Positions 1-7,317 of a DNA stretch of 16,923 nt are shown piece after piece. The stretch is taken from NCBI GenBank assembly GCA_020851395.1, contig JADZCW010000246.1, positions 1-16,923 on the forward strand. Reading direction: 5' to 3'. The number at the start of each line of letters is the position of its first letter. Position 1 is the stretch's first letter. The notes below the pieces were generated by a model. The model worked only from the letters and a program-made list of their open reading frames with translations, ran no database searches and had not been told where the DNA came from. Made by a program: the position numbers and the translations under genes. The stretch is from Phycisphaeraceae bacterium. GTDB taxonomy: Bacteria > Planctomycetota > Phycisphaerae > Phycisphaerales > Phycisphaeraceae.

Positions 1-1
1 C

Positions 2-391
2 CCCGACACCCTCTTCATCTTCGTCACCGCCCCGCCCCTGCACTTCGGCCCGCAGGACGCGACCAACGATGACGCCGCCCGCCGCGCCCGACAGTTCAAC
101 AACTGGGTCAAGACCGACTGGCTCAAGACCTACAACCTCTCCCACCCCGACCTCCACAACGTCGCCGTCTACGACTGGTTCGACGTCCTGGCCTACCCCG
201 ACAGCGACCCCAAACACCCCAACCGCCTCCGCGAGGAGTACGGCGGCAACGCCGGCGACGCCCACCCCAACGAGCAGGCCGACAAGCACTCCGCCGACCT
301 CTTCGCCCTGAACAAGGACAACTTCATCGACCAAGTCTGGGCCCGGTTTAGCGCCAAGTCCAACGCCCCCACCGCCGCGCCCGCCCGCTGA
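2..391 (+). CDS. C-terminal part of a probable SGNH/GDSL-type hydrolase (partial)
   Basis: The reading frame is open from the window edge and ends in TGA at 389-391, giving 129 visible residues. A buried strand (TLFIFVTAPPL) comes first, then NNWVKTDWL, a second strand (VAVYDWFDVLA), and GDAHPNEQADKHSADLF near the end. A late Asp-x-His-Pro motif after a strand that ends in a substrate-pocket segment is the pattern of the catalytic Asp/His block of SGNH esterases. The GDSL nucleophile block would lie upstream of the window, so the assignment rests on the C-terminal half only. The last residues (SNAPTAAPAR) look like a disordered tail. A terminator follows directly, so this is the last gene of its transcript. 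The frame is convincing as coding; the family is a moderate inference. Confidence 0.6.
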   Translation, partial: PDTLFIFVTAPPLHFGPQDATNDDAARRARQFNNWVKTDWLKTYNLSHPDLHNVAVYDWFDVLAYPDSDPKHPNRLREEYGGNAGDAHPNEQADKHSADLFALNKDNFIDQVWARFSAKSNAPTAAPAR

Positions 392-420
392 TCAATCGCC
401 GATTCTCCTGCTTCTCAAGA

Positions 421-450
421 GACCCGCGTTCCCCCGAACGTGGGTCTTTT
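421..450 (+). terminator. Intrinsic terminator after the SGNH-like gene
   Basis: An 11-bp stem, GACCCGCGTTC (421-431) against GAACGTGGGTC (436-446), has one G-U pair and a CCCC loop. TTTT follows at 447-450. It starts 30 bases after the stop codon of the partial gene, in the right orientation to end its transcript and separate it from the methyltransferase gene. Confidence 0.85.
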
Positions 451-490
451 GCTGCGCCACTCGCCCCCTGCCGTTCATGCCGGCTCGCCC

Positions 491-500
491 TGTAAAATGG
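491..500 (+). promoter_or_regulatory. Possible -10 element before the methyltransferase gene
   Basis: TGTAAAAT (491-498) resembles an extended -10 box with the TG placed directly against it. It follows the terminator and would give a leader of roughly 35 bases before the ATG at 540. No good -35 hexamer is visible at the usual distance. The call is based on position and an AT-rich hexamer in GC-rich DNA. Confidence 0.35.
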
Positions 501-539
501 AGGCTGGCCACATCCCCCCGACGCAGCGCGAGAACAGTC

Positions 540-1307
540 ATGACGACCCCGCCGACCGAACGCTTCTCGAACCGGGCAGATGACTACGCACGCGCCCGTC
601 CAGGCTATCCGCCGGCCGCCATCGACTTGCTCGCCGCTTCATGCGGACTCGCCCCGGGCGCCGTCGTCGCCGACATCGGCTCGGGCACGGGCATCCTCAC
701 CCGCCTGCTGCTCGATCGGGGCGCGACGGTCTACGGCGTTGAGCCCAACGCGGCAATGCGCCAGGCGGCCGAGGCGACGCTCGGCGATTGTCCTGCCTTT
801 ACCAGCGTGCCGGCGACCGCCGAGGCGACTACCCTGCCGACTCACTCCCTCAATCTGATCGCCGCCGGGCAGGCCTTTCACTGGTTCGTCCTCGATCCGA
901 CTCGCCGCGAGTGGCTGCGCATCCTGCGCCCCGGCGGCCAGGTCGCCCTGATCTGGAATGATCGTCGCACCGCCGGCTCAGCCTTCCTCGAAGCCTACGA
1001 ACAACTGCTGCGGACCTACAGCGTCGACTACACAGCCGTCCAACACCGTCAGGTCTCCGAGGCCCGCATCCACGCGTTCTATGGTGCCACGCGCGTCCAA
1101 CACGCCGCCTTCCCAAACGTCCAGGATTTCGACCTGCCCGGCCTCGAACGCCGGCTGCGTTCGTCCTCCTACACCCCCGCCTCCGGCCAGCCCGGCCATG
1201 ACGCCATGCTCGCCGCCCTCGCCGACCTCTTCGCCCGCCACCAGATCCACGGGCGGGTACAGATCCACTACGACACGACCGTGTACCATGGCCGGCTGAC
1301 CGCCTGA
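540..1307 (+). CDS. Class I SAM-dependent methyltransferase
   Basis: This 255-residue protein begins MTTPPTERFSNRADDYARARPGYP, the usual N-terminus of Methyltransf_11-type enzymes. Motif I follows as VADIGSGTGILT (about residues 42-53), which binds S-adenosylmethionine. The acidic motif II, YGVEPNAAM (about 65-73), holds the ribose-binding Glu. GQAFHWF (about 108-114) and the LRPGGQVALIWND strand (about 128-140) complete the Rossmann core. The substrate cannot be read from sequence. The frame extends upstream to an ATG at 477, but the 21 extra residues (MPARPVKWRL...) lie before the conserved start and overlap the possible -10 box, so 540 is preferred. No Shine-Dalgarno sequence is seen. A HAD phosphatase follows 41 bases downstream on the same strand, probably co-transcribed. 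Confidence 0.85.
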   Translation: MTTPPTERFSNRADDYARARPGYPPAAIDLLAASCGLAPGAVVADIGSGTGILTRLLLDRGATVYGVEPNAAMRQAAEATLGDCPAFTSVPATAEATTLPTHSLNLIAAGQAFHWFVLDPTRREWLRILRPGGQVALIWNDRRTAGSAFLEAYEQLLRTYSVDYTAVQHRQVSEARIHAFYGATRVQHAAFPNVQDFDLPGLERRLRSSSYTPASGQPGHDAMLAALADLFARHQIHGRVQIHYDTTVYHGRLTA

Positions 1308-1348
1308 CCTACCGCGCATACGCCGTCGGAGTCTCCTGAAGACCGCCC

Positions 1349-2005
1349 ATGACCACCCGTGAACCCATCAAGGACTACGGCTTCTATCTCTTCGACGCCG
1401 ACGGCACCCTGTTCGATACGACCGAGCTGATCGTCCGCTGCTTCGAGAATACCGCACAAGGGCATCAACTTCCCTTCCCCGGCCGCGATGCCGTCCTGCG
1501 GTACGTGGGGTTGCCCCTGCGCACCCAGATGGAATGCTATTTCGGCACGCTCGAGGACGAGACCTTCGATCGCTACCGCCAGACGCACCTGACGCACCAG
1601 ATGGCGATCTACCGCGATCACCTGAAACTCTGCCCCGGCGTCGCCGAGGCCCTGCGGCGATTGAATGATCGGGCAAAGAAGTGCGCCGTCGTGACATCGC
1701 GCATGAGGCCCTCGCTGTCGCTCTACCTCCAGGAAACCGGGATCGACGGCTATTTCCAGGCGATCGTCACCGCCGAATCCACCACCCGCCACAAGCCCGA
1801 ACCCGAGCCGGTGCTTGAGGCCCTAAGGCAACTGGATGCCACTGCCGGGTGTGCCCTGGTCGTGGGTGACTCCGTGTTCGACATCGAGTCCGGCCGACGC
1901 GCTGGCGTTGACACCGCCCTGGTCGCCTGGAGCGCCACCGCCGCCACCTCGCTTGCCGTCGCTCCGACCTGGCAGACCAGTGACATGAACGACCTGTGCG
2001 GTTGA
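1349..2005 (+). CDS. HAD-superfamily hydrolase (phosphoglycolate phosphatase / PpaX-like)
   Basis: The 218-residue protein has the ordered HAD motifs. Motif I is LFDADGTLFDT (residues 14-24), with the nucleophile and acid/base aspartates. A helical cap lies at about 25-90, motif II is VVTSRM (about 114-119), motif III lysine is in RHKPEPEPV (about 147-155), and motif IV is VVGDSVFDIESG (about 171-182), which binds Mg2+. The C1-type cap after motif I and the overall length match the Gph/PpaX/PhnX-like group that hydrolyses small phosphate esters or pyrophosphate. The exact substrate is not readable. The spacing from the methyltransferase gene is short and no terminator lies between them, so an operon is likely. 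The start has only a weak GAAG upstream. Confidence 0.87.
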   Translation: MTTREPIKDYGFYLFDADGTLFDTTELIVRCFENTAQGHQLPFPGRDAVLRYVGLPLRTQMECYFGTLEDETFDRYRQTHLTHQMAIYRDHLKLCPGVAEALRRLNDRAKKCAVVTSRMRPSLSLYLQETGIDGYFQAIVTAESTTRHKPEPEPVLEALRQLDATAGCALVVGDSVFDIESGRRAGVDTALVAWSATAATSLAVAPTWQTSDMNDLCG

Positions 2006-2063
2006 CGCCGTCCCCACCCTTGCCTGACTCGCTCGACTCTCTCCTCTCTGCTCCCCAGCCCGT

Positions 2064-2069
2064 TATACT
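2064..2069 (+). promoter_or_regulatory. -10 box (TATACT) for a probable leaderless ABC-operon transcript
   Basis: TATACT differs from TATAAT at one position and stands out in GC-rich sequence. It ends six bases before the ATG at 2076. Transcription normally starts about seven bases after the -10 box, which places +1 at or next to the A of the start codon. There is no Shine-Dalgarno sequence upstream of this ATG, which fits leaderless initiation. No convincing -35 hexamer is found 16-18 bases upstream; that stretch is pyrimidine-rich. Confidence 0.5.
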
Positions 2070-2075
2070 GCCCCC

Positions 2076-3062
2076 ATGTCCGTGACGATCGAACACCGCC
2101 CCGCCACCGACGCCCCGCGATTACACCTGCGCGTCAACCCCGGCTGGATCGGCGCGGTGATCCTCCTCCTGATCGCCCTGCCCTGCCTCGTCACGCTCCC
2201 CTGGTCCATCCACCGCTACGACCAGCAGAACCTCGGCGAGGGTCAGTCCGACCCCCGCCGCCCACCAAGCCTGCATCAGCCTTTTGAACCCCTCGGCGCC
2301 GACGCCCTGGGCCGCTCCATGCTCTGGCGGTGCGCCCTCGGCGGCGTCATCTCCCTCGGCCTAGGCGCCGCCGCCGCCTCGATCTCCGTGGTCATCGGCG
2401 TCCTCTGGGGCGCCACCGCCGCTATGGCGGGCGGACGCACCGACGCCGTCCTCATGCGCATCGTCGACGTCCTCTACGGCCTGCCCTACATCCTCCTGGT
2501 CGTCCTGCTCAATCTCGCCCTCTCCCCCGCCCTCGAACGCGCCGCACGCCTCGTCCTGCCCATCGACACCGCCTCCGCCGTCGCCGGCGTCGCCACGCTC
2601 CTGATCGCCATCGGCTCGGTGAGCTGGCTGACCATGGCCCGCGTGATCCGCGGCCAGGTCCTCAGCCTCCGCTCGCGCCCCTTCATCGAGGCCGCCCGCG
2701 CCAGCGGCCTGGGCCGGCGGCGCATCCTCTTCAGCCATCTCTTGCCGAACCTCATCGGCCCGATCGTCGTCTATACTACGCTGACCGTGCCCACAGCCAT
2801 CCTTCAGGAGTCGTTCCTGAGCTTCCTGGGCATCGGTGTTCAGCCGCCCCTGCCGAGCTGGGGCAACCTCGCCGCCGACGGCGTGGCCGAGCTGCCCGCC
2901 CTGCTGCTGAACTTCGGCGGCTCCGGCTCCGCCCCCGGACCCGGCCCGTGGTGGCTGATCTTCTGGCCGTGCGCCCTCCTGGGCCTGACCCTTCTGTCCC
3001 TGAACCTCGTCGGCGACGCCCTGCGCGACCGGCTCGACCCCAGCACACGACGCCGCGCCTAA
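2076..3062 (+). CDS. ABC importer permease, DppC/OppC type (first of two C-type subunits)
   Basis: This is a 328-residue integral membrane protein with about six helices; the first is at about residues 24-44. The family's GTDxxGRD-like motif appears as PLGADALGRSML (72-83). The EAA loop that docks on the ATPase appears as EAARASGLGRRRILFSHLLPN (205-225). The hallmark ESFLSFLGIGVQPP is at about 245-258, followed by a C-terminal ALRDRLDP motif. These place it with the DppC/OppC permeases of peptide/nickel importers. A Gly/Pro-rich insert (GGSGSAPGPGP, about 281-291) lies in the last external loop. It is the first gene of a five-gene run. Its normal DppB partner is not next to it; the only B-type permease is two genes downstream, beside a second C-type permease. 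Confidence 0.88.
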   Translation: MSVTIEHRPATDAPRLHLRVNPGWIGAVILLLIALPCLVTLPWSIHRYDQQNLGEGQSDPRRPPSLHQPFEPLGADALGRSMLWRCALGGVISLGLGAAAASISVVIGVLWGATAAMAGGRTDAVLMRIVDVLYGLPYILLVVLLNLALSPALERAARLVLPIDTASAVAGVATLLIAIGSVSWLTMARVIRGQVLSLRSRPFIEAARASGLGRRRILFSHLLPNLIGPIVVYTTLTVPTAILQESFLSFLGIGVQPPLPSWGNLAADGVAELPALLLNFGGSGSAPGPGPWWLIFWPCALLGLTLLSLNLVGDALRDRLDPSTRRRA

Positions 3063-3093
3063 CGCCAACTTCCACCCGGCGCCGGCCCCACGC

Positions 3094-3099
3094 AAAGGA
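3094..3099 (+). promoter_or_regulatory. Ribosome binding site AAAGGA that fixes the substrate-binding-protein start
   Basis: AAAGGA lies nine bases before the ATG at 3109 but directly against the in-frame ATG at 3100. A ribosome needs roughly 5-10 bases of spacing, so 3109 is the better start. It is the only clear Shine-Dalgarno sequence in the ABC operon apart from a weaker GAGGG at 6071-6075. It may give the binding protein higher expression than the permeases. Confidence 0.65.
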
Positions 3100-3108
3100 A
3101 TGCACGCC

Positions 3109-4974
3109 ATGGACCGCCGCTTCGGCTTTCGAGACCTGGTCGTCTGCCTCCTGCTCCTGAGCCTCATCGCCCTGGTCCTCCTGGCCATGTTCCAGTTCGA
3201 CCGCCAGTGGCAACGCATGACCGCCATCGACAATCAGCTCAAGGAGCACACCCGCGACCTCGCCCGCATCCGCGGCATCCTCGAGCGAGGCGCCCCCGGA
3301 AGTCTGCCCTCCTCGGCCGCAACGCCCACCACCGCCCCCAGCACTGACCACGACATGTCTCGCGACCCCTTCGACCGCATCCGCGCCGCCCAGAAAATGC
3401 CCGGCTACGCCCTGGGCGACCACTACGTCGGCGTCTTCGGCGCCGTCCCCGATCGCCTGACCCCTCTGGTCTCCACCGACGCCTACTCCTCCGACGTCCA
3501 GAACTACGTCCTCGAGTCCCTGGCTGACCGCGATCCCGACACCCTCGCCTGGCGACCCGTGCTCTCGACCGGCTGGCGCATCAGCCCCGACGGCCTGCGC
3601 ATCGAGTTCGACCTCCGCAAGGGCGTCACCTTCTCCGACGGCGAACCCTTCACCGCCGACGACGTCGTCTTCTCCTTCGACTGGATCATGAACCCCCAGG
3701 TCGAGGCCCCCCGCCTCCGCTCCTACTACGAAAAAATCCAGGCCGTCGAAAAACTCGACGACTACCGCGTCGTCTTCATCTTCAAGGAGCTCTACTTCAA
3801 GGCCTTCGAGTTCGCCGGCGGCCTGTCCATCCTCCCCAAACATTTCTACAAGAAGTTCTCCCCCACCGAGTTCAACCAGTCCACCGGCCTGCTCATGGGC
3901 ACCGGCCCCTACCGCCTGCCCGACCCCACCAGCTGGCGACCTGAGCCCGGCAAACCCATCGAGCTCGTCCGCAACGACCGCTACTGGGGCGAGCCCGGCC
4001 CATTCGACAAGCTCGTCTGGCGCATCATCGAGAACGAGTCCGCTCGCCTGACCACTTTCACCAACGGCGACATCGACGAGTTCTTCGCCACCCCCGAGCA
4101 GTACGTCACCCTCCTGAAGAACCAGCCCCTGCTCGACCGCACCAACCACTACGAGTACCAGAGCCCCTCGGCCGGCTTCATCTTCATCGCCTGGAACCAG
4201 CAGCGCGACGGCAAGCCCACCCCCTTCGCCGACCCCCGCGTCCGCCGGGCCATGACCCTCCTGACCGACCGCCAACGCATCATCGACGAGATCTTCCTCG
4301 GCTACGGCCTGATCGTCACCGGTCCCTTCAACCCCCTGACGCCCCAGTCCAACCCCGACGTCAAGCCCTGGCCCTTCGACCCCGAAGCCGCCAAGGCCCT
4401 GCTCAAAGAGGCCGGCTACGAAGACCGCAACGGCGACGGCGTCATCGACGCCCCCGACGGCCAACCCTTCGAGGTCGAGCTCACCTACCCCGCCACCAGC
4501 GAGACCTACAACCGTGTCGTCCTCTTCCTCAAGGACACCTTCGCCAAGGCCGGCGTCGTCCTCAAGCCCAATCCCACCGAATGGTCCGTCCTGCTCCAAC
4601 GCATGGACCAGCGGCAATTCTCCGCCATCAGCCTCGCCTGGACCGGACAGATCGAGTCCGACCCCTACCAGATCTACCACTCCAGCCAGATCGCCGGCAC
4701 CGGCGACAACGTCATCTCCTACACCAACCCCAAGCTCGACGCCCTGCTCGAGAACGCCCGCTCCACCATCGATGAGCCCGCCCGCATGGCCCTGTGGCAC
4801 CAGGTCCACCAGATCCTCCACGAGGACCAACCCTACACCTTCCTGATCAGCCGCAAGTCCCTGATGTTCTTCGACGGCCGGCTCAGGAACATCCAGCTCA
4901 CCCGCAACGGCCTGAACCCCAACCTCGAGTGGTTCGTCCCCCCCGACGAACGCAAGTGGTCCCCCCGGAAGTAG
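3109..4974 (+). CDS. ABC importer substrate-binding protein, SBP_bac_5 family, membrane-anchored
   Basis: This 621-residue protein captures the solute for the importer encoded around it. An uncleaved-looking hydrophobic helix is at residues 9-28, with no lipobox or AxA site. A charged heptad-like coiled-coil segment follows (about 31-58), then a Ser/Thr/Pro linker (61-80). The family-5 binding domain runs from about 100 to 600. The diagnostic block at about 156-190 includes SPDGLRIEFDLRKGV and FTADDVVFSFDW. NGDGVIDAPDG (about 445) is the acidic turn often seen in this family. Homologues normally carry a cleaved signal or a lipid anchor, so anchoring by a helix plus coiled coil is less usual and may let the protein oligomerise. 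Ligands of the family include peptides, nickel and sugars; the ligand here cannot be told. The start is chosen from the AAAGGA spacing. Confidence 0.9.
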   Translation: MDRRFGFRDLVVCLLLLSLIALVLLAMFQFDRQWQRMTAIDNQLKEHTRDLARIRGILERGAPGSLPSSAATPTTAPSTDHDMSRDPFDRIRAAQKMPGYALGDHYVGVFGAVPDRLTPLVSTDAYSSDVQNYVLESLADRDPDTLAWRPVLSTGWRISPDGLRIEFDLRKGVTFSDGEPFTADDVVFSFDWIMNPQVEAPRLRSYYEKIQAVEKLDDYRVVFIFKELYFKAFEFAGGLSILPKHFYKKFSPTEFNQSTGLLMGTGPYRLPDPTSWRPEPGKPIELVRNDRYWGEPGPFDKLVWRIIENESARLTTFTNGDIDEFFATPEQYVTLLKNQPLLDRTNHYEYQSPSAGFIFIAWNQQRDGKPTPFADPRVRRAMTLLTDRQRIIDEIFLGYGLIVTGPFNPLTPQSNPDVKPWPFDPEAAKALLKEAGYEDRNGDGVIDAPDGQPFEVELTYPATSETYNRVVLFLKDTFAKAGVVLKPNPTEWSVLLQRMDQRQFSAISLAWTGQIESDPYQIYHSSQIAGTGDNVISYTNPKLDALLENARSTIDEPARMALWHQVHQILHEDQPYTFLISRKSLMFFDGRLRNIQLTRNGLNPNLEWFVPPDERKWSPRK

Positions 4975-4990
4975 ATCCCGGTCATCCCGA

Positions 4991-5010
4991 ATCCCCAATC
5001 CCCAACCCCT
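4991..5010 (+). repeat. C-rich repeat copy, intergenic
   Basis: The 20-base string ATCCCCAATCCCCAACCCCT lies in the short gap before the YejB-like gene. A copy identical at 19 of 20 positions lies inside the ATPase gene at 7615-7634. The unit is roughly (A/T)CCCCAA repeated. Short dispersed repeats of this kind can expand by slippage. A chance match is possible because both regions are C-rich. Confidence 0.5.
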
Positions 5011-5016
5011 CTCCGC

Positions 5017-6090
5017 ATGGCCGCCTATATCCTCCGACGCCTGCTGCTCCTGCCGCCCACCCTCCTGGGGGTGACGTTCCTCGTCTTCTTCATCATGGCC
5101 ATGGCCCCCGGCGGCATCGGCGGTCCCCTGCTCAACAAAGAGGGCAGCATGCAGGGCGAAGAGGCCCGCCGCATCCGTGAGTACTACGAGAAACGCTACG
5201 GCCTGAATCAGCCCGCCGTCGTCCAGTACGCCCGCTGGCTCAACCAGATCTCCCCCCTGGGCTGGACCGTCGACGATCAGGGCCATTACGGCTCCTTCAG
5301 CTTCAAGTGGCCCAACCTCGGCGAGAGCCTCGCCCGTCACCGCCCTGTCGTCGACCTCGTCCGCGAGTCCCTGCCCATCACCCTCCTGCTCAACGTCGTC
5401 TCGCTCCCCTTGGTCTACGCCATCGGCATCCTCTCGGGCCTCTACGCCGCCTGGCGGCGGGGCGGCGTGTTCGACGTCTCCTCCGGCGCCGTCTACCTCG
5501 CCCTCTGGTCCGTCCCCGCCATCTGGGCCGGCGTAATGCTCATCGGTCTACTGGCCAACAAGCAGTACCTGCACTGGTTCCCCACCGCCGGCCTGGGCTC
5601 CATGACCGCTGCCGACATGCCCTTCCTCCCTCGCTATACCGCGACGGGCTTCGAACCCGGTTACCTCCTGGACCTGCTCTGGCACCTGGTCCTGCCCATC
5701 GTCTGCCTCAGCTACGGCGGCTTCGCTTATCTCAGCAAGCTCACCCGTGGCTCGATCCTCGACAACCTCGCCTCCGACTTCGTCCGCACCGCCCGCGCCA
5801 AGGGCGTGCCCGAGCGCGACATCCTCTTCCGCCACGTCTTCCGCAACAGCCTGCTCTCTCTGATCACCGTCGCCGCCGGCATCATCCCCTCCCTCTTCGT
5901 CGGCTCGATCATCGTCGAGACCATCTTCAGCATCCCCGGCATGGGCCGTCTCGGCGTCCAGGCTGTGCAGTTCCGCGACCGCGAACTCGTCCTGGCCGTC
6001 ACCCTCGTCGGCGGCCTGATCAGCCTGCTCAGCGAACTCCTCCGCGACATCTGCTACGCCATCGCCGATCCGAGGGTCAGCTATGAGTGA
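5017..6090 (+). CDS. ABC importer permease, DppB/YejB type
   Basis: The 357-residue membrane protein begins MAAYILRRLLLLPPTLLGV, the typical N-terminal helix of DppB/OppB permeases. The long periplasmic loop before helix 2 (about residues 31-115), the EAA loop FVRTARAKGVPERDILFRHVFRN (about 255-277), ETIFSIPGMGRLG (about 311-323) and the C-terminal DPRVSYE all resemble E. coli YejB more than DppB, as I recall that protein. It pairs with a C-type permease to form the transmembrane channel. Its final codons overlap the next gene by eight bases (ATGAGTGA), so the two are translationally coupled and are the natural B/C pair. No Shine-Dalgarno sequence precedes its ATG; the 42-base gap upstream holds a C-rich repeat instead. 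Confidence 0.88.
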   Translation: MAAYILRRLLLLPPTLLGVTFLVFFIMAMAPGGIGGPLLNKEGSMQGEEARRIREYYEKRYGLNQPAVVQYARWLNQISPLGWTVDDQGHYGSFSFKWPNLGESLARHRPVVDLVRESLPITLLLNVVSLPLVYAIGILSGLYAAWRRGGVFDVSSGAVYLALWSVPAIWAGVMLIGLLANKQYLHWFPTAGLGSMTAADMPFLPRYTATGFEPGYLLDLLWHLVLPIVCLSYGGFAYLSKLTRGSILDNLASDFVRTARAKGVPERDILFRHVFRNSLLSLITVAAGIIPSLFVGSIIVETIFSIPGMGRLGVQAVQFRDRELVLAVTLVGGLISLLSELLRDICYAIADPRVSYE

Positions 6091-7315
6091 AGCCGCCCTC
6101 CCCCTGCCCCCGGAAGGCGTGTTGCCGACCGAACAGGCCGAGGCCCGCCCCTCGCGCGGGCTCCTCGCCGGCGCGATGCTCTACGTCCTTGGCCGCAAGT
6201 CCGCCTGGCAGGGCGTGGCCTGGATCGCCCTCCTGGTCATCGGCGCCCTGTTCGCCCCCCTGCTGGCCAACTCCCACCCCCTGCTCATCAAGATGGACGG
6301 CCGCTGGTCCAGCCCCATGCTCCGCCACCTGACGTCCTCCGACGTCATCCTCCTGGCCGCGCCCGTCACGCTCCTGCTCGCCTGGCTCCTCAAGATCCTG
6401 CTCCGCCGCACCGCCCGCTTTCTGATGACCACTTGGCTGACGATGCTGATCATCGTCGCCGCGGCCGCGATCTCCTTCGTCCAGCCGCCCCTCACCGTCG
6501 TCTACGAGCAGTACCGCCAGGCCGCCGCCGAGGGCCGCGTCGAACGCGCCATCTACGCCCCCCTGCCCTTCTCCCCCGACGACCGCCTGCGCGACCAGCC
6601 CGAGATGCGCCTGACCGCCCCGACCTGGACCCACCCCCTGGGCACCACGCCCAACGGCGCCGACCTCCTGGCCAACATGATCCACGCCTGCCGCATCGCC
6701 CTGTCGATCGGCTTCATCTCCACCGGCATCGCCATCGCCATCGGCATCCTCGTCGGCGGCCTGATGGGCTACTTCTCAGGCATCGTCGACCTCGTCGGCA
6801 TGAGCTTCGTCGAGATCTTCAGCGCCATCCCCACCTTCCTCCTGCTGCTCTGCTTCGTCGCCTTCTTCCAGGTCAACCTCTACGTCATGATGGCCATCAT
6901 CGGCCTGACCGGCTGGGTCGGATATGCCCTCTTCATCCGCGCCGAGTTCCTCCGCCTGCGCAAGACCGACTTCGTCCAGGCCGCCGTCGCCCTGGGTCTG
7001 CCCCTGCGTTCGATCCTCTGGCGGCACATGCTCCCCAACGGCGTCACCCCCGTCCTGGTCAACGCCTCCTTCGGCGTCGCCGGCGCCATCCTCGCCGAGA
7101 GCACCCTGAGCTTCCTGGGCATCGGCCTGGTCGATGAGGCCAGCTGGGGCAAACTCCTCAACCAGGCCCTGGGCGTCGGCGGCACCTTCTACTGGTGGAT
7201 CGCCCTCTACCCCGGCCTGGCCATCTTCCTCACCGTGTTCGCCTACAACCTCGTCGGCGAGGCCCTGCGGGACGCCATCGACCCGCACACCCGCCGACTC
7301 GACGCGGGCCGCTAA
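6083..7315 (+). CDS. ABC importer permease, DppC/YejE type (second C-type subunit)
   Basis: At 410 residues this is longer than an ordinary DppC (about 300). After helix 1 (about 43-61) comes LLANSHPLLIKMDGRWSSP, close to what I recall of E. coli YejE, including the DG-W motif. Two extra predicted helices at about 87-106 and 114-133 account for part of the added length. The family motif HPLGTTPNGADLLA (184-197), the EAA loop QAAVALGLPLRSILWRHMLPN (299-319), ESTLSFLGIGL (about 339-349) and ALRDAIDPHTRR near the C-terminus are all present. The start codon lies inside the end of the YejB-like gene with GAGGG at 6071-6075 upstream. It is therefore the likely structural partner of the YejB-like subunit. 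The microcin C/peptide importer YejABEF is the nearest named relative, but substrate is unknown. Confidence 0.88.
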   Translation: MSEAALPLPPEGVLPTEQAEARPSRGLLAGAMLYVLGRKSAWQGVAWIALLVIGALFAPLLANSHPLLIKMDGRWSSPMLRHLTSSDVILLAAPVTLLLAWLLKILLRRTARFLMTTWLTMLIIVAAAAISFVQPPLTVVYEQYRQAAAEGRVERAIYAPLPFSPDDRLRDQPEMRLTAPTWTHPLGTTPNGADLLANMIHACRIALSIGFISTGIAIAIGILVGGLMGYFSGIVDLVGMSFVEIFSAIPTFLLLLCFVAFFQVNLYVMMAIIGLTGWVGYALFIRAEFLRLRKTDFVQAAVALGLPLRSILWRHMLPNGVTPVLVNASFGVAGAILAESTLSFLGIGLVDEASWGKLLNQALGVGGTFYWWIALYPGLAIFLTVFAYNLVGEALRDAIDPHTRRLDAGR

Positions 7316-7317
7316 CC

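Noticed and set aside
477..539. Upstream start for the methyltransferase
   Set aside because: The extra 21 residues are not part of the family's usual N-terminus and the segment contains the likely -10 box.
4430..4475. EF-hand-like calcium site (NGDGVIDAPDG) in the substrate-binding protein
   Set aside because: An acidic DGDG-type turn at this place is common in family-5 binding proteins, and no second EF-hand is present. It is not evidence for calcium regulation.
2776..5340. Very long open frame (854 codons) on the minus strand across the ABC operon
   Set aside because: It lies opposite three well-supported plus-strand genes. Its translation is a low-complexity mix of Gly, Glu, Asp, Val, Leu and Ala, as expected from the reverse of C-rich third positions, with no recognisable domain.
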